In this document: in pieces, positions 25,055 to 36,988 of the stretch
How the letters are laid out: every line of letters begins with the position of its first letter
Numbering within the stretch: the first letter of the stretch is position 1
Assembly (NCBI RefSeq): GCF_918698005.1
Contig: NZ_CAKKLJ010000001.1
Span: forward strand, 1 to 64,000
Reading direction: 5' to 3'
Length of the DNA stretch: 64,000 nucleotides
From: Microbacterium sp. Bi121
GTDB taxonomy: Bacteria > Actinomycetota > Actinomycetes > Actinomycetales > Microbacteriaceae
Notes under the pieces: model-generated
Seen by the model: the letters and a program-made list of their open reading frames with translations, nothing else
Told to the model about the DNA's origin: nothing
Databases searched by the model: none
Translations under genes and position numbers: made by a program

Positions 25055-28000
25055 TTATTCGACGGGGTCGAACAGCACGTCGACCCAGTAGTTGTTGGCG
25101 GACAGGTTGTTCGGGAACGCCCGGGAATAGATCCACGAGCTGCCGCTGGCCGGAATGGTGAAGTGACCGACGCTGGTCTCCTGAGCCAGCGTGCTGAGGT
25201 CCATGGCGTAGCGCCCTGTGGTGCTGTAGAGCCCGACCCGGTACTCGACCCCGGGCTGCAGGGCGACCGGCGTGGTGAAGGTCGCGGTCTGCCAGCTCTC
25301 GGCCGTCTCGGCGGTGAAGGCGATCTCGGCCAGCTTCTCGCCTGCCGCGTTCCACAGGTACCCGGTGTGTGCGCCGGTGTTGGTGGCTCCCTTGTAGAAG
25401 CGGATGCCGGTGATCTCGCCTGCCACGTCGACAGTGAATCGTGTCGCGACCTGCACTCCATCAGGGTCGTTCCATGCGGGGGTCTGCGGTGTGGCGTCGC
25501 CGAAGATGCTCACGACGTCGACGATCGGCGGTGCGGCCGTCGTGGTGAAGCTCCACGTCGCATCGGCGATCTGTGCGTCGCCCGCAGTCACGGTGGCCGT
25601 GTACGCGGTCGACCAGGCCAGCGGCTCGGTCGGCGTGAAGGTGACGGTGCGCGTCGAGGCGTCGTAGACGGATGCTCCGGCCACGCTGCCCGATCCCGCG
25701 GTCAGCGTCACCGCCGCTGCAGGCGCGTCTGCGTCGAGCGTCGCGGTGACCGTTGTGGTCGGCGCGATCTCGACTGCCGCGGACGCGGGCTCGCGAGCCG
25801 TGACCGTGAACGTCTGGGCCGGTTCAGGCTCCGGTGTCGGGGTCGGCGTCGGCGTCGGGCTCGGAGTCGGAGTCGGGCTCGGCGTCGGCGTCGGCGTCGG
25901 AGACGGAGTGGGACTCGGCGTCGGGCTTGGGCTCGGGTCGGGGGCCGGAGTCTGAGGGGGTGACTCCGGCGATCCCGACCCGAACGCTATCTCGGCATCC
26001 ACGAAGTACGCCGTCGAATTCCAGGAATACGTCGGGTAACCACCTGTGGTGCCGTAAATGTATCGGCCGTTCGCGCCACCCGGCGCCGTGATCGATCCGC
26101 TGACGCGGTCCGAGGCGAAGTAGGCCGGCGTGCTCGAATAGTGACCGTTGGGTGCGAAATACGAGACGACGTAGGTCGTCCCTGGCGAGACCGCGACCGG
26201 GTTCGACAGCGCAGCGCGCTGCCAGCCCGATTCGGTCTCATCGGTGAAGGTGACGGTGGCGAGCGCCGTGCGATCGCCGTCCCACAGCGTGCCGACATGC
26301 GTTCCGCTGTTCGCCGCGCCCTTGTAGAAGCGAATCGCGGTGACTTCGCCGGGCGCGGCGACCGTGAATGCGGTGCCCACCTCCACCGCGTCATTGTCGG
26401 AGTTGGATTGGACCGTCGGCACGGTGTCGCCGAAGATCGTGTCCGGGACCTGGACGGCGCCCGCGACGAACTCGACATCGACGAAGTAATTGGATGCGCT
26501 CGCGGAGACCGTCGTCGGACGACCGGAGGCCCCATACCGGTAGACGCCGTTGGCGCCGGCATCCGCTGTGAGCGGTCCGCTCACGACCGGGGTCGTGAAG
26601 CCTCCGACGCGGTAACTGTAGTTGCCGTTCGGCGCGAGGTACGACACCGTGTACGTGCGACCAGGGATGATGTCCACCGGTTCGCTGAGGACGGCCCGCT
26701 GCCATCCGCTCGCGCTCTCCGCGCTGAACGTCACCGTGGCGAGCGGCGTCGACCCGGTTCCCCACAGCCAGCCGATGTGCGTACCGCTGTTGGTCGGCGC
26801 CTTGTAGAAGCGCAGCGCCCCGACCTGACCTGCTTCACTCGTCGTGAACGACATCCCGAGGACTACGGAGTCGGAGTCGTCCGTGGCCGTGACCGCGTCC
26901 GTCGGCGTGCCGCTGAACATCGTCACGACGGCAGAACCCGACTCGCTCCCTGTGGTGAACGACCAGGTCGCGTCGGCTCCCTGCGCGTCGTCGGCACCGA
27001 CGACGTCGGTGACCTTCGCCTGCAGCGAGGCGCCGAACGGCAGCGCCTGCGTCGGCGTGAACGTCAGCGTCTTGCCGTCGGTCGACAGCGCGGAGGTTCC
27101 GGCCACGGCGACACCGCCGTTCGACAGACCGATCGTGGCCGAGGTGAGCGGTGCATCGAAGCGCGCGCTGACGGTCGTGCTCACGGCGACGTCGATCGCT
27201 CCATCCTGCGGCGTGGTGCTGACCAGAGTCGGCACCGGGGTCTGCGGTTCGAACACGACGTCGACCGAGTAGTCGATCGTGGATGTCTGGTTCGGGAACC
27301 CACCGCTGTACGTGAACACGGCGCCGTTGGCCGGTACCGTCAGCGGACCTCGCGAGTAGGCGTTCGTGAAGCGACCAGCGGTCACCGAGTAGCCGCCGAC
27401 CGGCGCCGTGTACGACACCACGTACGTCGTGCCTGCCGTGACGGTGACCGGTGTCGACAGCGTCGCGGTCTGCCATCCCTGTGTGGACTCCCCCGTGAAG
27501 GTCACGGTGGCGAGCTGACTGCCCGTCGAGCTCCAGAGCGTGCCCGTGTGCGTGCCGCCGTTGGCCGACCCCTTGAAGAACCGGAGCGCGGTGATGCGCC
27601 CTGCCTCACTGCTGGAGAACTTCACGCCGAGCGTCACCGCATCGGTGTCCGCCGCGGAGGCGATGTCCGGCCGCGAGAGATCGGTGAACAACGAGCACGG
27701 GCAGCTGCCGTCCGGCAGCGTCGCCCCAGCAGTCGAGAAGGTCCAGGTGCCGGTGTTCTCGGCGAGGCCGACCCCGTTCTGATCCGTCGCCGCCACCGCG
27801 ACCGAGTAGGTCGTGCCCGCGGCGAGCGCCGCTGTCGGTGTGAACGTCGCCGTCTTGGTGGCTGCGTCGTAGGCCGTAGCCCCGGCGACGGCTGTGCCGC
27901 CGGCATCCTCCAACGACAGCGACAGGCTCGACGCGAGCAGCGCACGCGAGAACGTGACCGTGATGGGCGAGTTCGTCGGGTTGCTCGACGAACCCTGCAC

Positions 28001-30433
28001 CGGTGATGCCGTGAGGATTCGCAACGGCGACCCGTCTACGCCGTCGAAGAGCACGTCGACGTAGTAGTTCGACTCGTACCAGGTCTCCGTCGGCATGCGA
28101 CCGGCAACACCGAACACCCCGGGCGCGGCATCCCCCACGCCCGGCGCGACGGCGACCGGCGCCGACGGCGTCGCACGGTACGGCCAGTACCGCGCATCCG
28201 CCGCGTACCCGCCGTTCGGGGACGTGTACGAGACGACGTACTTCTGACCCGCGATCACCTCGACGGGACTCGCGAACAGGGCACTCTGCCACCCCGTCGC
28301 GGTCTCCCCCGCGAAGGTGACGGTGGCGAGTCGCGTGCCGGCCGAGTTCCACAGCGATCCGACGTGCGTGCCCGTGTTCGCCGCTCCCTTGTAGAAGCGC
28401 ACCCCGCTGATGAAGCCGTCGTCGGTCGGAGTGAACTGCATGCCGAGTTCGACAGCACCGGTGTCGTCCGTGCTCGCGATGGTAGGGACGATGTCTCCGA
28501 GCGCGCTGTACGGCGGTGTCACCGCGACCGTCCGAGCCGTGCCCCCGGTCGCGAAATTGGCGCTGTCGTCGATCGCGCGTGCACGCAGGGCGACGCTTCC
28601 TGACCCCTGCTGGTTGTACGTGTAGCTCCACGAGGTGGTGCCCGTTGCCGGATGCCAGGTCTCGCCGCCATCCGTCGACACCTCGACTCCGGCCACGACG
28701 CCGCCGACGTCCGCCGCTGTCCCCGTGATGGTGACCTTCGAGCCGCCGGGGATGGATGCCCCGGCCGCCGGGCCTGTGATCGTCGTCGTCGGAGCCGTGG
28801 TGTCGGTGCTCGCCGTCGCCGCGGCCAGGCCGCTCATCCGGGTCGAGGGCTGCGCGCCCATGTCCGCGAGGAGGTTGACCTGCGCCTGCTGCATCCGCAC
28901 GTCGGCCGGCGCTCCGGCGCCGTCGTGGGTCTGGTCGAGTCCCCACCCCCATTGGATCGTGCCGGCGCCGAACACCAGCGCACCGCTGGCCGCCCGGTAC
29001 AACGTGACGTGGTGCTTGGTCGTCCCCGGCACCACCACGTTGCCGTAGTCGGTCAGGTACTGCGGCGTCGGGCCGACCGTGGTGGACAGCCGGACCAGAC
29101 CGTCGGGACGGAATCCGTTGTCAATGTCCTCATCGGACTCGTAGCCGACGGTGTGCGGCGCGAGTGCCTGTGTGGCACCCACCGGCAAAGAGGTGAGACT
29201 GGTGTTCCGCCACAGCCGTGTCTTGCCCTCGGCCTGCGAGACCGTGATCGCGAGGTCCGTGTCGTTGCTCATGTACATCGTGCCGGTGAGCGCGTTCTCC
29301 GGCAGCGTCCCGCCGGTGTCCGCGGCGGCGAAGCGCGGGTCGCGCCAGGTTCCCGTCCACTCGGCGGTCGGATCGATCTTCGTGTTCGACCACGTCTCCT
29401 TGTACGACACCAGCGTGCGGTAGGGCGTGTGCGAGTCGTCGATCGACGGTTCGTAGCGAGTGCGCCAGTAGACCTCGTTGCCGGAGAGGAACTGCAGGTT
29501 CACTCCGGCGTCCCTGGCCTCTTCGACGTTGGTGCGCTGCGCGCCCGACCAGTACTCGTCGTGTCCGACGGACAGGAAGACGTTGTGATTCAACAGCAGA
29601 CCGCCATGGCGGTCGGTGTCGACGCCGGCGATGTAGCTGATGTCGTAGCCGTTGCGTTCGAGGAACCGGACGGTGGCGAACTCGCTGCTGAAGTAGAAGT
29701 CCCGGCCGCCCACCCAGTTGCGGGTCGCGAACGGACGGTTGTAACTGATCTTGTAGGCCCGACCGGGGCCCCCGCCCTGGTAGAAGTCGGATCCACCGTA
29801 GGTGTTGTAGGCGTGCCAGGTCGGGTCAGACGTCTGGAACACGACGTCGGAATGGCTGTCATCGTCGCGGACGATGAAGGTGATGTGACTGGAATCGTCG
29901 TTGTCGGTTCGCGTCAGCTTGGCGATGTACACCCCGGAGACCGCGGTCTCCGGCACGTTCCAGGATGCCGAGACGCCCCAGTTGCCGCAGTCGTACAGCT
30001 CCGTCGCCTCGTCCGACTTGCACTCGTCCTGGATCTGAGGCAGCGTCGCCGTGACCGGCACTGATTGGATGAACCGGGCTCCGAGACCTTGGTACCAGCC
30101 GGTGCGGTAGATGTCGATGGTGTACTCGTCGGCATCCGTGTCGATCTTGAAGTCGATGCGATGACCACGGTCGACCGAGATGTCGGTCGCGAATCCTTGG
30201 ATGCTGGCATCGCCAGCGCCGGTGATGTCCCACACGCCCGGGTCGGTGCCCGGCTTGGAGTTCTCGCACGCGATCTCGTTGATGGTGGGGCCGCACGAGC
30301 TCCCTGCCGCTTCGGCGGGTGCCGGCATCGTCGTGAACCCGCTCACGACCAGCGTCAGCACGGCCGCCAGCGCGACGGCAGCCCGACGGATCGGCTGTGA
30401 TCGCCTCCCACGGCGAACGATTGAACTCCCCAT
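25055..30433 (-). CDS. giant secreted DMFA2_C / DUF4082 multidomain protein
   Basis: 1792 residues with a Sec-type signal peptide (basic start, hydrophobic 17-32, probable cleavage near AEAAGSS, residue 43). Residues about 60-540 match the N,N-dimethylformamidase beta-subunit-like C-terminal domain ([62 protein letters not shown]). An Ig-like domain follows (555-640), then five DUF4082 repeats beginning near 644, 914, 1172, 1332 and 1641, separated by three SbsA/Big_5-like Ig domains. A Pro/Thr/Ser linker lies near 1490-1535. There is no LPXTG or other sorting signal. The domain mix suggests a surface glycan- or amide-acting protein; its reaction is not known. It is co-directional with the operon. 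Confidence 0.82.
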   Translation of the reverse strand: MGSSIVRRGRRSQPIRRAAVALAAVLTLVVSGFTTMPAPAEAAGSSCGPTINEIACENSKPGTDPGVWDITGAGDASIQGFATDISVDRGHRIDFKIDTDADEYTIDIYRTGWYQGLGARFIQSVPVTATLPQIQDECKSDEATELYDCGNWGVSASWNVPETAVSGVYIAKLTRTDNDDSSHITFIVRDDDSHSDVVFQTSDPTWHAYNTYGGSDFYQGGGPGRAYKISYNRPFATRNWVGGRDFYFSSEFATVRFLERNGYDISYIAGVDTDRHGGLLLNHNVFLSVGHDEYWSGAQRTNVEEARDAGVNLQFLSGNEVYWRTRYEPSIDDSHTPYRTLVSYKETWSNTKIDPTAEWTGTWRDPRFAAADTGGTLPENALTGTMYMSNDTDLAITVSQAEGKTRLWRNTSLTSLPVGATQALAPHTVGYESDEDIDNGFRPDGLVRLSTTVGPTPQYLTDYGNVVVPGTTKHHVTLYRAASGALVFGAGTIQWGWGLDQTHDGAGAPADVRMQQAQVNLLADMGAQPSTRMSGLAAATASTDTTAPTTTITGPAAGASIPGGSKVTITGTAADVGGVVAGVEVSTDGGETWHPATGTTSWSYTYNQQGSGSVALRARAIDDSANFATGGTARTVAVTPPYSALGDIVPTIASTDDTGAVELGMQFTPTDDGFISGVRFYKGAANTGTHVGSLWNSAGTRLATVTFAGETATGWQSALFASPVEVIAGQKYVVSYTSPNGGYAADARYWPYRATPSAPVAVAPGVGDAAPGVFGVAGRMPTETWYESNYYVDVLFDGVDGSPLRILTASPVQGSSSNPTNSPITVTFSRALLASSLSLSLEDAGGTAVAGATAYDAATKTATFTPTAALAAGTTYSVAVAATDQNGVGLAENTGTWTFSTAGATLPDGSCPCSLFTDLSRPDIASAADTDAVTLGVKFSSSEAGRITALRFFKGSANGGTHTGTLWSSTGSQLATVTFTGESTQGWQTATLSTPVTVTAGTTYVVSYTAPVGGYSVTAGRFTNAYSRGPLTVPANGAVFTYSGGFPNQTSTIDYSVDVVFEPQTPVPTLVSTTPQDGAIDVAVSTTVSARFDAPLTSATIGLSNGGVAVAGTSALSTDGKTLTFTPTQALPFGASLQAKVTDVVGADDAQGADATWSFTTGSESGSAVVTMFSGTPTDAVTATDDSDSVVLGMSFTTSEAGQVGALRFYKAPTNSGTHIGWLWGTGSTPLATVTFSAESASGWQRAVLSEPVDIIPGRTYTVSYLAPNGNYSYRVGGFTTPVVSGPLTADAGANGVYRYGASGRPTTVSASASNYFVDVEFVAGAVQVPDTIFGDTVPTVQSNSDNDAVEVGTAFTVAAPGEVTAIRFYKGAANSGTHVGTLWDGDRTALATVTFTDETESGWQRAALSNPVAVSPGTTYVVSYFAPNGHYSSTPAYFASDRVSGSITAPGGANGRYIYGTTGGYPTYSWNSTAYFVDAEIAFGSGSPESPPQTPAPDPSPSPTPSPTPSPTPTPTPSPTPTPSPTPTPTPTPEPEPAQTFTVTAREPASAAVEIAPTTTVTATLDADAPAAAVTLTAGSGSVAGASVYDASTRTVTFTPTEPLAWSTAYTATVTAGDAQIADATWSFTTTAAPPIVDVVSIFGDATPQTPAWNDPDGVQVATRFTVDVAGEITGIRFYKGATNTGAHTGYLWNAAGEKLAEIAFTAETAESWQTATFTTPVALQPGVEYRVGLYSTTGRYAMDLSTLAQETSVGHFTIPASGSSWIYSRAFPNNLSANNYWVDVLFDPVE

Positions 30434-30450
30434 TGTCCCCAGTTTCCCCA
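30427..30450 (-). repeat. TGGGGA motif repeated every 9 bases in the leader
   Basis: On the plus strand TCCCCA occurs at 30427-30432, 30436-30441 and 30445-30450, exactly 9 bases apart, so the minus-strand leader of the giant protein reads TGGGGA three times. A fourth copy lies at 30507-30512. The nearest copy overlaps the ATG. Related ACTGGGGAGT copies precede rmlA. Confidence 0.6.
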
Positions 30451-30546
30451 GTCAGGCCGCCCGCCCCCGCGTGCGACCTTCACGGTTCTCGTGGTTGCAC
30501 CGCTCATCCCCAGAACGAGCGGACACGGAGAACCGTCCCGAGCGTC

Positions 30547-30575
30547 ACTATAGCCGGACAGCCCCCGGTCGTCAC
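30547..30575 (-). promoter_or_regulatory. probable promoter of the giant secreted-protein gene
   Basis: On the minus strand, TATAGT (30547-30552) is a strong -10 box and GTGACG (30570-30575) a fair -35 with a 17-base spacer. The predicted leader is about 105 bases. It diverges from the rml promoter within the 30434-30748 gap, which otherwise holds no gene. Readthrough into 24999-7459 is plausible. Confidence 0.6.
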
Positions 30576-30644
30576 CACCTTTTTCTTGGGAGACGTTTTT
30601 CCTTGCAAATCGAACGTCCTCGGGACGGAGCATCACGAGCCCTG

Positions 30645-30672
30645 TTGCGGCCGGGTCACAGTGGGCTACGCT
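30645..30672 (+). promoter_or_regulatory. promoter and leader of rmlA
   Basis: TTGCGG (30645-30650) and TACGCT (30667-30672), with a 16-base spacer, form a likely promoter. The leader is about 70 bases and contains ACTGGGGAGT twice, at 30715-30724 and 30735-30744; the second copy serves as ribosome site for rmlA. Confidence 0.6.
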
Positions 30673-30748
30673 GTGCCGTGCGGGACGGCTCGGGGAAGTC
30701 CCCCGCACGTACGCACTGGGGAGTGCGTGATGAGACTGGGGAGTTCTC

Positions 30749-32612
<1,864 letters not shown>

Positions 32613-32613
<1 letters not shown>

Positions 32614-34013
32614 TGGTGTTGATCGCTCAGACCCCGATCCCCGGCCTGCTCCTCCTCGACCTGCCGGTGCACGGCGATTCCCGGGGCTGGTTCAAGGAGA
32701 ACTGGCAGCGGCAGAAGATGACCGCGGCGGGCCTGCCCGACTTCGGTCCAGTGCAGAACAACATCTCGTTCAACGACGCGGCCGGGACGACCCGCGGCAT
32801 CCATGCGGAGCCGTGGGACAAGTTCATCTCCGTCGCCACAGGGCGGATCTTCGGCGCCTGGGTCGACCTGCGCGAAGGCCCCACCTTCGGGGTCGTGTTC
32901 ACGACCGAGATCGACCCGTCGAAGGCGATCTTCGTGCCCCGCGGAGTCGGCAACTCGTACCAGACCCTCGAGCCGAACACCGCGTACACGTACCTCGTGA
33001 ACGACCACTGGTCGGCCGACGCCGACTACGCGAACCTGAACCTCGCCGACGAGAGCGCCGCCATCGACTGGCCGATCCCTCTGGACCAGGTGCAGATCTC
33101 TGAGAAGGACAAAGCACACCCGCGGCTCGCCGACGTCACCCCGATCCGGCCGAAGAAGATCCTCATCACCGGCGCGGACGGGCAGGTCGGTCGGGCTCTG
33201 CGTGCCCGTTACGGCGACGCCCCGCACATCGAGTACACCACCAGGGCCGAGCTCGACATCACGAGCCCCGACCTCGCGACAGTTCGTCGGTGGCGGGAGT
33301 ACAGCACCATCATCAACGCCGCCGCGTACACCGCCGTCGACACCGCCGAGACGCCTGACGGCCGGGCAGCCGCGTGGGAGATCAACGCCACAGGCCCCGC
33401 CGCACTCGCCCGCATCGCCACCGAGTACGGCCTCACCCTCGTGCACATCTCCAGCGACTACGTCTACGACGGCACCAGCACCGAACCATACACCGAGAAT
33501 GCGCCGGTCAGCCCGCTCAGCGTCTACGGACAGTCCAAAGCCGCCGGCGACCTCGCCGCAGCAACCACCCCACGCCACTACATCATCCGAACCTCCTGGG
33601 TCATCGGCGACGGCAACAACTTCGTCCGCACCATGGCGAACCTCGCCGCACGCGGCATCGACCCGAACGTCATCGACGACCAGCACGGGCGGCTCACCTT
33701 CACCGACGACCTCGCCCGCGGCATCCACCACCTGCTCGCCACCGGCGCCCCGCACGGCACCTACAACCTCACCGGCACCGGACCCGCGCGAACCTGGGCC
33801 GACATCGCGCGCGAGGTCTACCGGCTCACCGGCCACGACCCCGCACGCGTAACACCCGTCGGCACCGAGGCGTACTACGCACAGGCGACAGGGCCCATCG
33901 CACCGCGGCCGCACAACAGCATCCTCGACCTCGAGAAACTGACAGGCACCGGGTACAAGCCGCAAGACTCAGACGCAGCGCTCAAGGCATACGTCTCGCA
34001 ACTCGGCGAGTGA
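32613..34013 (+). CDS. rmlCD: fused dTDP-4-dehydrorhamnose 3,5-epimerase/reductase
   Basis: 466 residues from ATG 32613; the longer in-frame start at 32556 lies in rmlB and is rejected. Residues 1-170 are the RmlC cupin: RGIHAEPWDKFISV contains the catalytic His64, and GAWVDLREG contains Asp85. The usual GFAHGF loop is replaced by GVGNSYQTL. Residues 180-466 are the RmlD reductase: ITGADGQVG (185-193), SSDYVYDG, and Y305/K309 in VYGQSKAAGD. The fusion performs the last two steps to dTDP-L-rhamnose. Such fusions are known in actinobacteria, including Bifidobacterium. An inverted repeat follows the stop. Confidence 0.9.
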
Positions 34014-34018
34014 GTGCG

Positions 34019-34070
34019 GGCCGGCGACCGACGTCTGCACGTCGCGCGTGAGGCACGTCGGTCGCTGGCC
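34019..34070 (+). terminator. 16-bp inverted repeat after rmlCD, probable terminator
   Basis: Arms 34019-34034 and 34055-34070 (GGCCGGCGACCGACGT with its near-perfect complement; one G-T pair) enclose 20 bases. It starts 6 bases after the rmlCD stop. No U-tract follows, so it may be a terminator or processing hairpin. Confidence 0.5.
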
Positions 34071-34497
34071 GGAGGGGCCTCGATCATCGTTTGACGATGC
34101 CGCCGCGCTGCGCGCGGCCTCGATGATGCGTCCTCCTCGGCTGCTGGTGCCGATGGATCCGGCAGTTGTCACCGCCGGTAGATCAGCGTCCGGCCAGCAG
34201 GCCGACCATGGCGACGCGCGTCACGCACGAAGCCAACAACCCACGTATTCTCCCCTGGGTCCCCAATCCCCATTCCGGTTCGACGACGAGTCCTCCTAGG
34301 AAGGGCTCACGCTGATCCGGACCTTTCTCTCGCCTCGAACGCTCGGATTACGCTCGGAACAAGTGCGGCAAGCATAGGCCGCGCGCGGGAGGCCAACAAG
34401 ATTGCGCGAGCAACTCGTTATGTTTCCGTGATCTTCGCCTACCGCACATACGACATCAGATCGGATACGATCCGCGCTTTAGCCTGATGAGGTCCGG
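34071..34497. other. gene-free boundary region between the rml genes and glmM
   Basis: I see no credible gene in this stretch; short open frames lack ribosome sites and family motifs. Bases 34085-34099 form a small palindrome (CATCG-TTTGA-CGATG), TCCCCA occurs at 34260-34265 and 34267-34272 as in the 30430 leader, and a weak 5-bp hairpin (GATCG-GATA-CGATC, 34459-34472) lies just after glmM on its strand. The part from 34220 on is less GC-rich than its flanks. Convergent genes border it, so promoters are not expected. Confidence 0.5.
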
Positions 34498-35856
34498 TTA
34501 AAGCGCGAGCCGCTCCTTGACGACGGCGACGAGCCTGTCCGCGTGAGCCTTCGCAGACTCGGCATCCGCGGCTTCGACCATCACGCGCACGAGCTGCTCG
34601 GTGCCCGACTTGCGCAGCAGTACGCGGCCGGTGTCACCGAGTTCGGCCTCGACGGCGGCGACGGCCTCCTGGACGCCCTCGTCATCGGCGCAGCGGTCCT
34701 TGTCGACATCACGCACGTTGATGAGGATCTGCGGGTAGATGGTCATGACGGCAGCGAGCTCGGCGATCGACTTCTTCTGCCGCGCCATCTCCGCGACCAG
34801 GTGGAGTCCGGTGAGGACGCCGTCGCCGGTGGTGGCGAACTCGCTCATGATGACGTGCCCCGACTGCTCGCCGCCCAGGGCGAAGCCGTTCGCGTTCATG
34901 TCCTCGAGGACGTAGCGGTCGCCGACGGCGGTCTGCCGCACCGTGATGCCGTTCTCGCGCATGGCCATGTGCAGACCGAGGTTGCTCATGACCGTCGCGA
35001 CGAGAGTGTCGTCGGTGAGGTGACCGCGCTGCTTCATCGCGACGGCGAGGATCGCCATGATCTGGTCGCCGTCGATGATGTTGCCCTCGGCATCCACGGC
35101 GAGGCAGCGGTCCGCATCGCCATCGTGGGCGATTCCGACATCGGCGCCCAGGCGGACGACAGTCTCAGCGAGGTTGTGCAGATGCGTGGAGCCGACACCG
35201 TCGTTGATGTTGAGACCGTCGGGGTCGGCGCCGATCACCGTGACGGTGGCTCCGGCATCCTTGAAGGTCTCAGGCGAGACGCCTGACGCGGCGCCGTGCG
35301 CGCAGTCCAGAACGACATGGATGCCATCGAGGCTGTGCGGCAGAGAGCCGAGCAGGTGCAGCTTGTACCGGTCCTCCGCATCGGAGAAGCGCTCGATGCG
35401 CCCGACACCGGAGCCCGTGGGGAGAAGCTTCTCGCCCGCCATCGCGGCTTCGATGCGCTGCTCGACGATGTCGGGAAGCTTCACACCGCCGCGGGCGAAG
35501 ATCTTGATCCCGTTGTCCGCGGCCGGGTTGTGCGAGGCCGACACCATTACGCCGAAGTCTGCGTCGTGGTCGCCGATCAGGAACGCCAGGGCGGGAGTGG
35601 GGATGACACCCGCGTCGAGCACGTCGACGCCGGATGCGGCGAGGCCTGCCGAGACGGCGGCCACGAGGAATTCACCGGAGACGCGCGGGTCGCGGGCGAC
35701 GACTGCGGACAGTCGCTTGCCTTCGGCCTTGCGAGCCTCTGCGGTGCGGCCCTGGCCCAGGACGACGGCAGTCGCCTGGGCCAGGGAGAGCGCGAGATCG
35801 GCGGTGAGGACGCCATTGGCAAGTCCACGTACGCCGTCCGTGCCGAAAAGCGGCAT
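34498..35856 (-). CDS. glmM: phosphoglucosamine mutase
   Basis: 452 residues. It converts glucosamine-6-phosphate to glucosamine-1-phosphate for UDP-GlcNAc and peptidoglycan synthesis. The start [11 protein letters not shown] is the family hallmark, Ser108 in SASHNP is the phosphoserine, and DGDADRC is the metal site. ATG 35856 is chosen; an in-frame extension to 35940 runs into rpsI. The gene lies 7 bases after rpsI, an arrangement (rplM-rpsI-glmM) common in actinobacteria. Confidence 0.96.
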   Translation of the reverse strand: MPLFGTDGVRGLANGVLTADLALSLAQATAVVLGQGRTAEARKAEGKRLSAVVARDPRVSGEFLVAAVSAGLAASGVDVLDAGVIPTPALAFLIGDHDADFGVMVSASHNPAADNGIKIFARGGVKLPDIVEQRIEAAMAGEKLLPTGSGVGRIERFSDAEDRYKLHLLGSLPHSLDGIHVVLDCAHGAASGVSPETFKDAGATVTVIGADPDGLNINDGVGSTHLHNLAETVVRLGADVGIAHDGDADRCLAVDAEGNIIDGDQIMAILAVAMKQRGHLTDDTLVATVMSNLGLHMAMRENGITVRQTAVGDRYVLEDMNANGFALGGEQSGHVIMSEFATTGDGVLTGLHLVAEMARQKKSIAELAAVMTIYPQILINVRDVDKDRCADDEGVQEAVAAVEAELGDTGRVLLRKSGTEQLVRVMVEAADAESAKAHADRLVAVVKERLAL

Positions 35857-35863
35857 CAGAGAT

Positions 35864-36346
35864 TTAGCGCTTCGAGTACTGAGGCGCCTTGCGGGCCTTC
35901 TTGAGACCAGCCTTCTTGCGCTCGATGACGCGAGCGTCACGAGAGAGGAAGCCGGCCTTCTTCAGCGTCGCGCGGTTGTTCTCCACGTCGATGCCGTTGA
36001 GCGCACGGGCGATGCCGAGACGCAGCGCGCCGGCCTGGCCCGAGTCGCCGCCACCCGAGATGCGTGCGATCACGTCGTACGCGCCCTCGAGGTTCAGGAC
36101 CTTGAACGGGTCGTTGATCAGCTGCTGGTGCAGCTTGTTCGGGAAGTAGTCCTCGAGCGTACGGCCGTTGACCGTGATGGTGCCCGAACCGGGGACCACG
36201 CGCACGCGGGCGATGGCCTGCTTGCGGCGACCGACGGCAGCGCCGGAGACGTTCAGCACGGGACGGGGAGCCGTCTCGGTTGCCACAGCCTCCGGGCTGG
36301 AGGTCGAGTAGTTCTGAGGGGTTTCGGTGGATTCGATGTCAGCCAC
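35864..36346 (-). CDS. rpsI: 30S ribosomal protein S9
   Basis: 160 residues including an actinobacterial N-terminal extension of about 30 residues. The core [24 protein letters not shown] and the basic C-terminus ending RKAPQYSKR, which contacts P-site tRNA, identify S9. The start is GTG with an AAGGAC ribosome site. It follows rplM by 26 bases in the usual L13-S9 operon. Confidence 0.97.
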   Translation of the reverse strand: MADIESTETPQNYSTSSPEAVATETAPRPVLNVSGAAVGRRKQAIARVRVVPGSGTITVNGRTLEDYFPNKLHQQLINDPFKVLNLEGAYDVIARISGGGDSGQAGALRLGIARALNGIDVENNRATLKKAGFLSRDARVIERKKAGLKKARKAPQYSKR

Positions 36347-36372
36347 GAGTATGTCCTTAGTCGTTGCGGCGC

Positions 36373-36819
36373 TTACTGGGCGACCTGGTCGAGGGTGTGC
36401 AGCTTCGGCTGCTGAGCGGCGTGCGGGTGCTCGGCACCGACGTACACCTTGAGCTTCGTCAGCTGCTGACGGCCCAGGCTGTTCTTGGGGAGCATGCCGC
36501 GGACGGCCTTCTCGACAGCGCGGACAGGGTTCTTCTCGAGAAGCTCGGCGTACGAGACAGCCGTGAGGCCGCCCGGGTAGCCCGAGTGGCGGTAAGCCAT
36601 CTTCTTCTGGAGCTTCTGGCCGGTCAGGGCGACCTTCTCGGCGTTGATGATGACGACGAAGTCGCCGGTGTCGACGTGGTTTGCGAAGGTCGGCTTGTGC
36701 TTGCCGCGCAGGATCGCTGCGGTGTGCGAGGCCAGGCGGCCGAGAACGACATCAGTGGCGTCGATGACGATCCAGTCACGCTGGACCGTCGAGGCCTTCG
36801 GAGTGTAAGTGCGCGTCAC
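36373..36819 (-). CDS. rplM: 50S ribosomal protein L13
   Basis: 148 residues. [18 protein letters not shown] and the [20 protein letters not shown] region are canonical L13, as is the C-terminal [15 protein letters not shown]. The start is GTG (ACG follows), 21 bases after a GATCAAG stretch, with a modest GAAAGCAG ribosome site. A promoter lies about 130 bases upstream. Confidence 0.97.
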   Translation of the reverse strand: MTRTYTPKASTVQRDWIVIDATDVVLGRLASHTAAILRGKHKPTFANHVDTGDFVVIINAEKVALTGQKLQKKMAYRHSGYPGGLTAVSYAELLEKNPVRAVEKAVRGMLPKNSLGRQQLTKLKVYVGAEHPHAAQQPKLHTLDQVAQ

Positions 36820-36951
36820 AATAGTGCTGCTTTCTTGATCGAACGGAGAGGTTCGTGAATCCCACTCCGGGGTGGTTCTTCGTCTAGTGACTCGAACACG
36901 CCAGTGGAGGGCTCACGTTCGCGGCACTCGGCAGTCGAGTACCAAAGTGAT

Positions 36952-36980
36952 AGCTTACGGCATCCCGGGGCGGGGGCCAA
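36952..36980 (-). promoter_or_regulatory. promoter of rplM-rpsI(-glmM)
   Basis: On the minus strand TTGGCC (36975-36980) and TAAGCT (36952-36957) are separated by 17 bases. The predicted leader is about 125 bases. The promoter begins 9 bases beyond the stop of the upstream acyltransferase gene. Confidence 0.6.
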
Positions 36981-36988
36981 ATGCGGGC

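Noticed and set aside
34048..34299. Possible 83-residue protein in the gap after rmlCD
   Set aside because: No ribosome site or promoter, part of it lies over an inverted repeat, and the composition is not protein-like.
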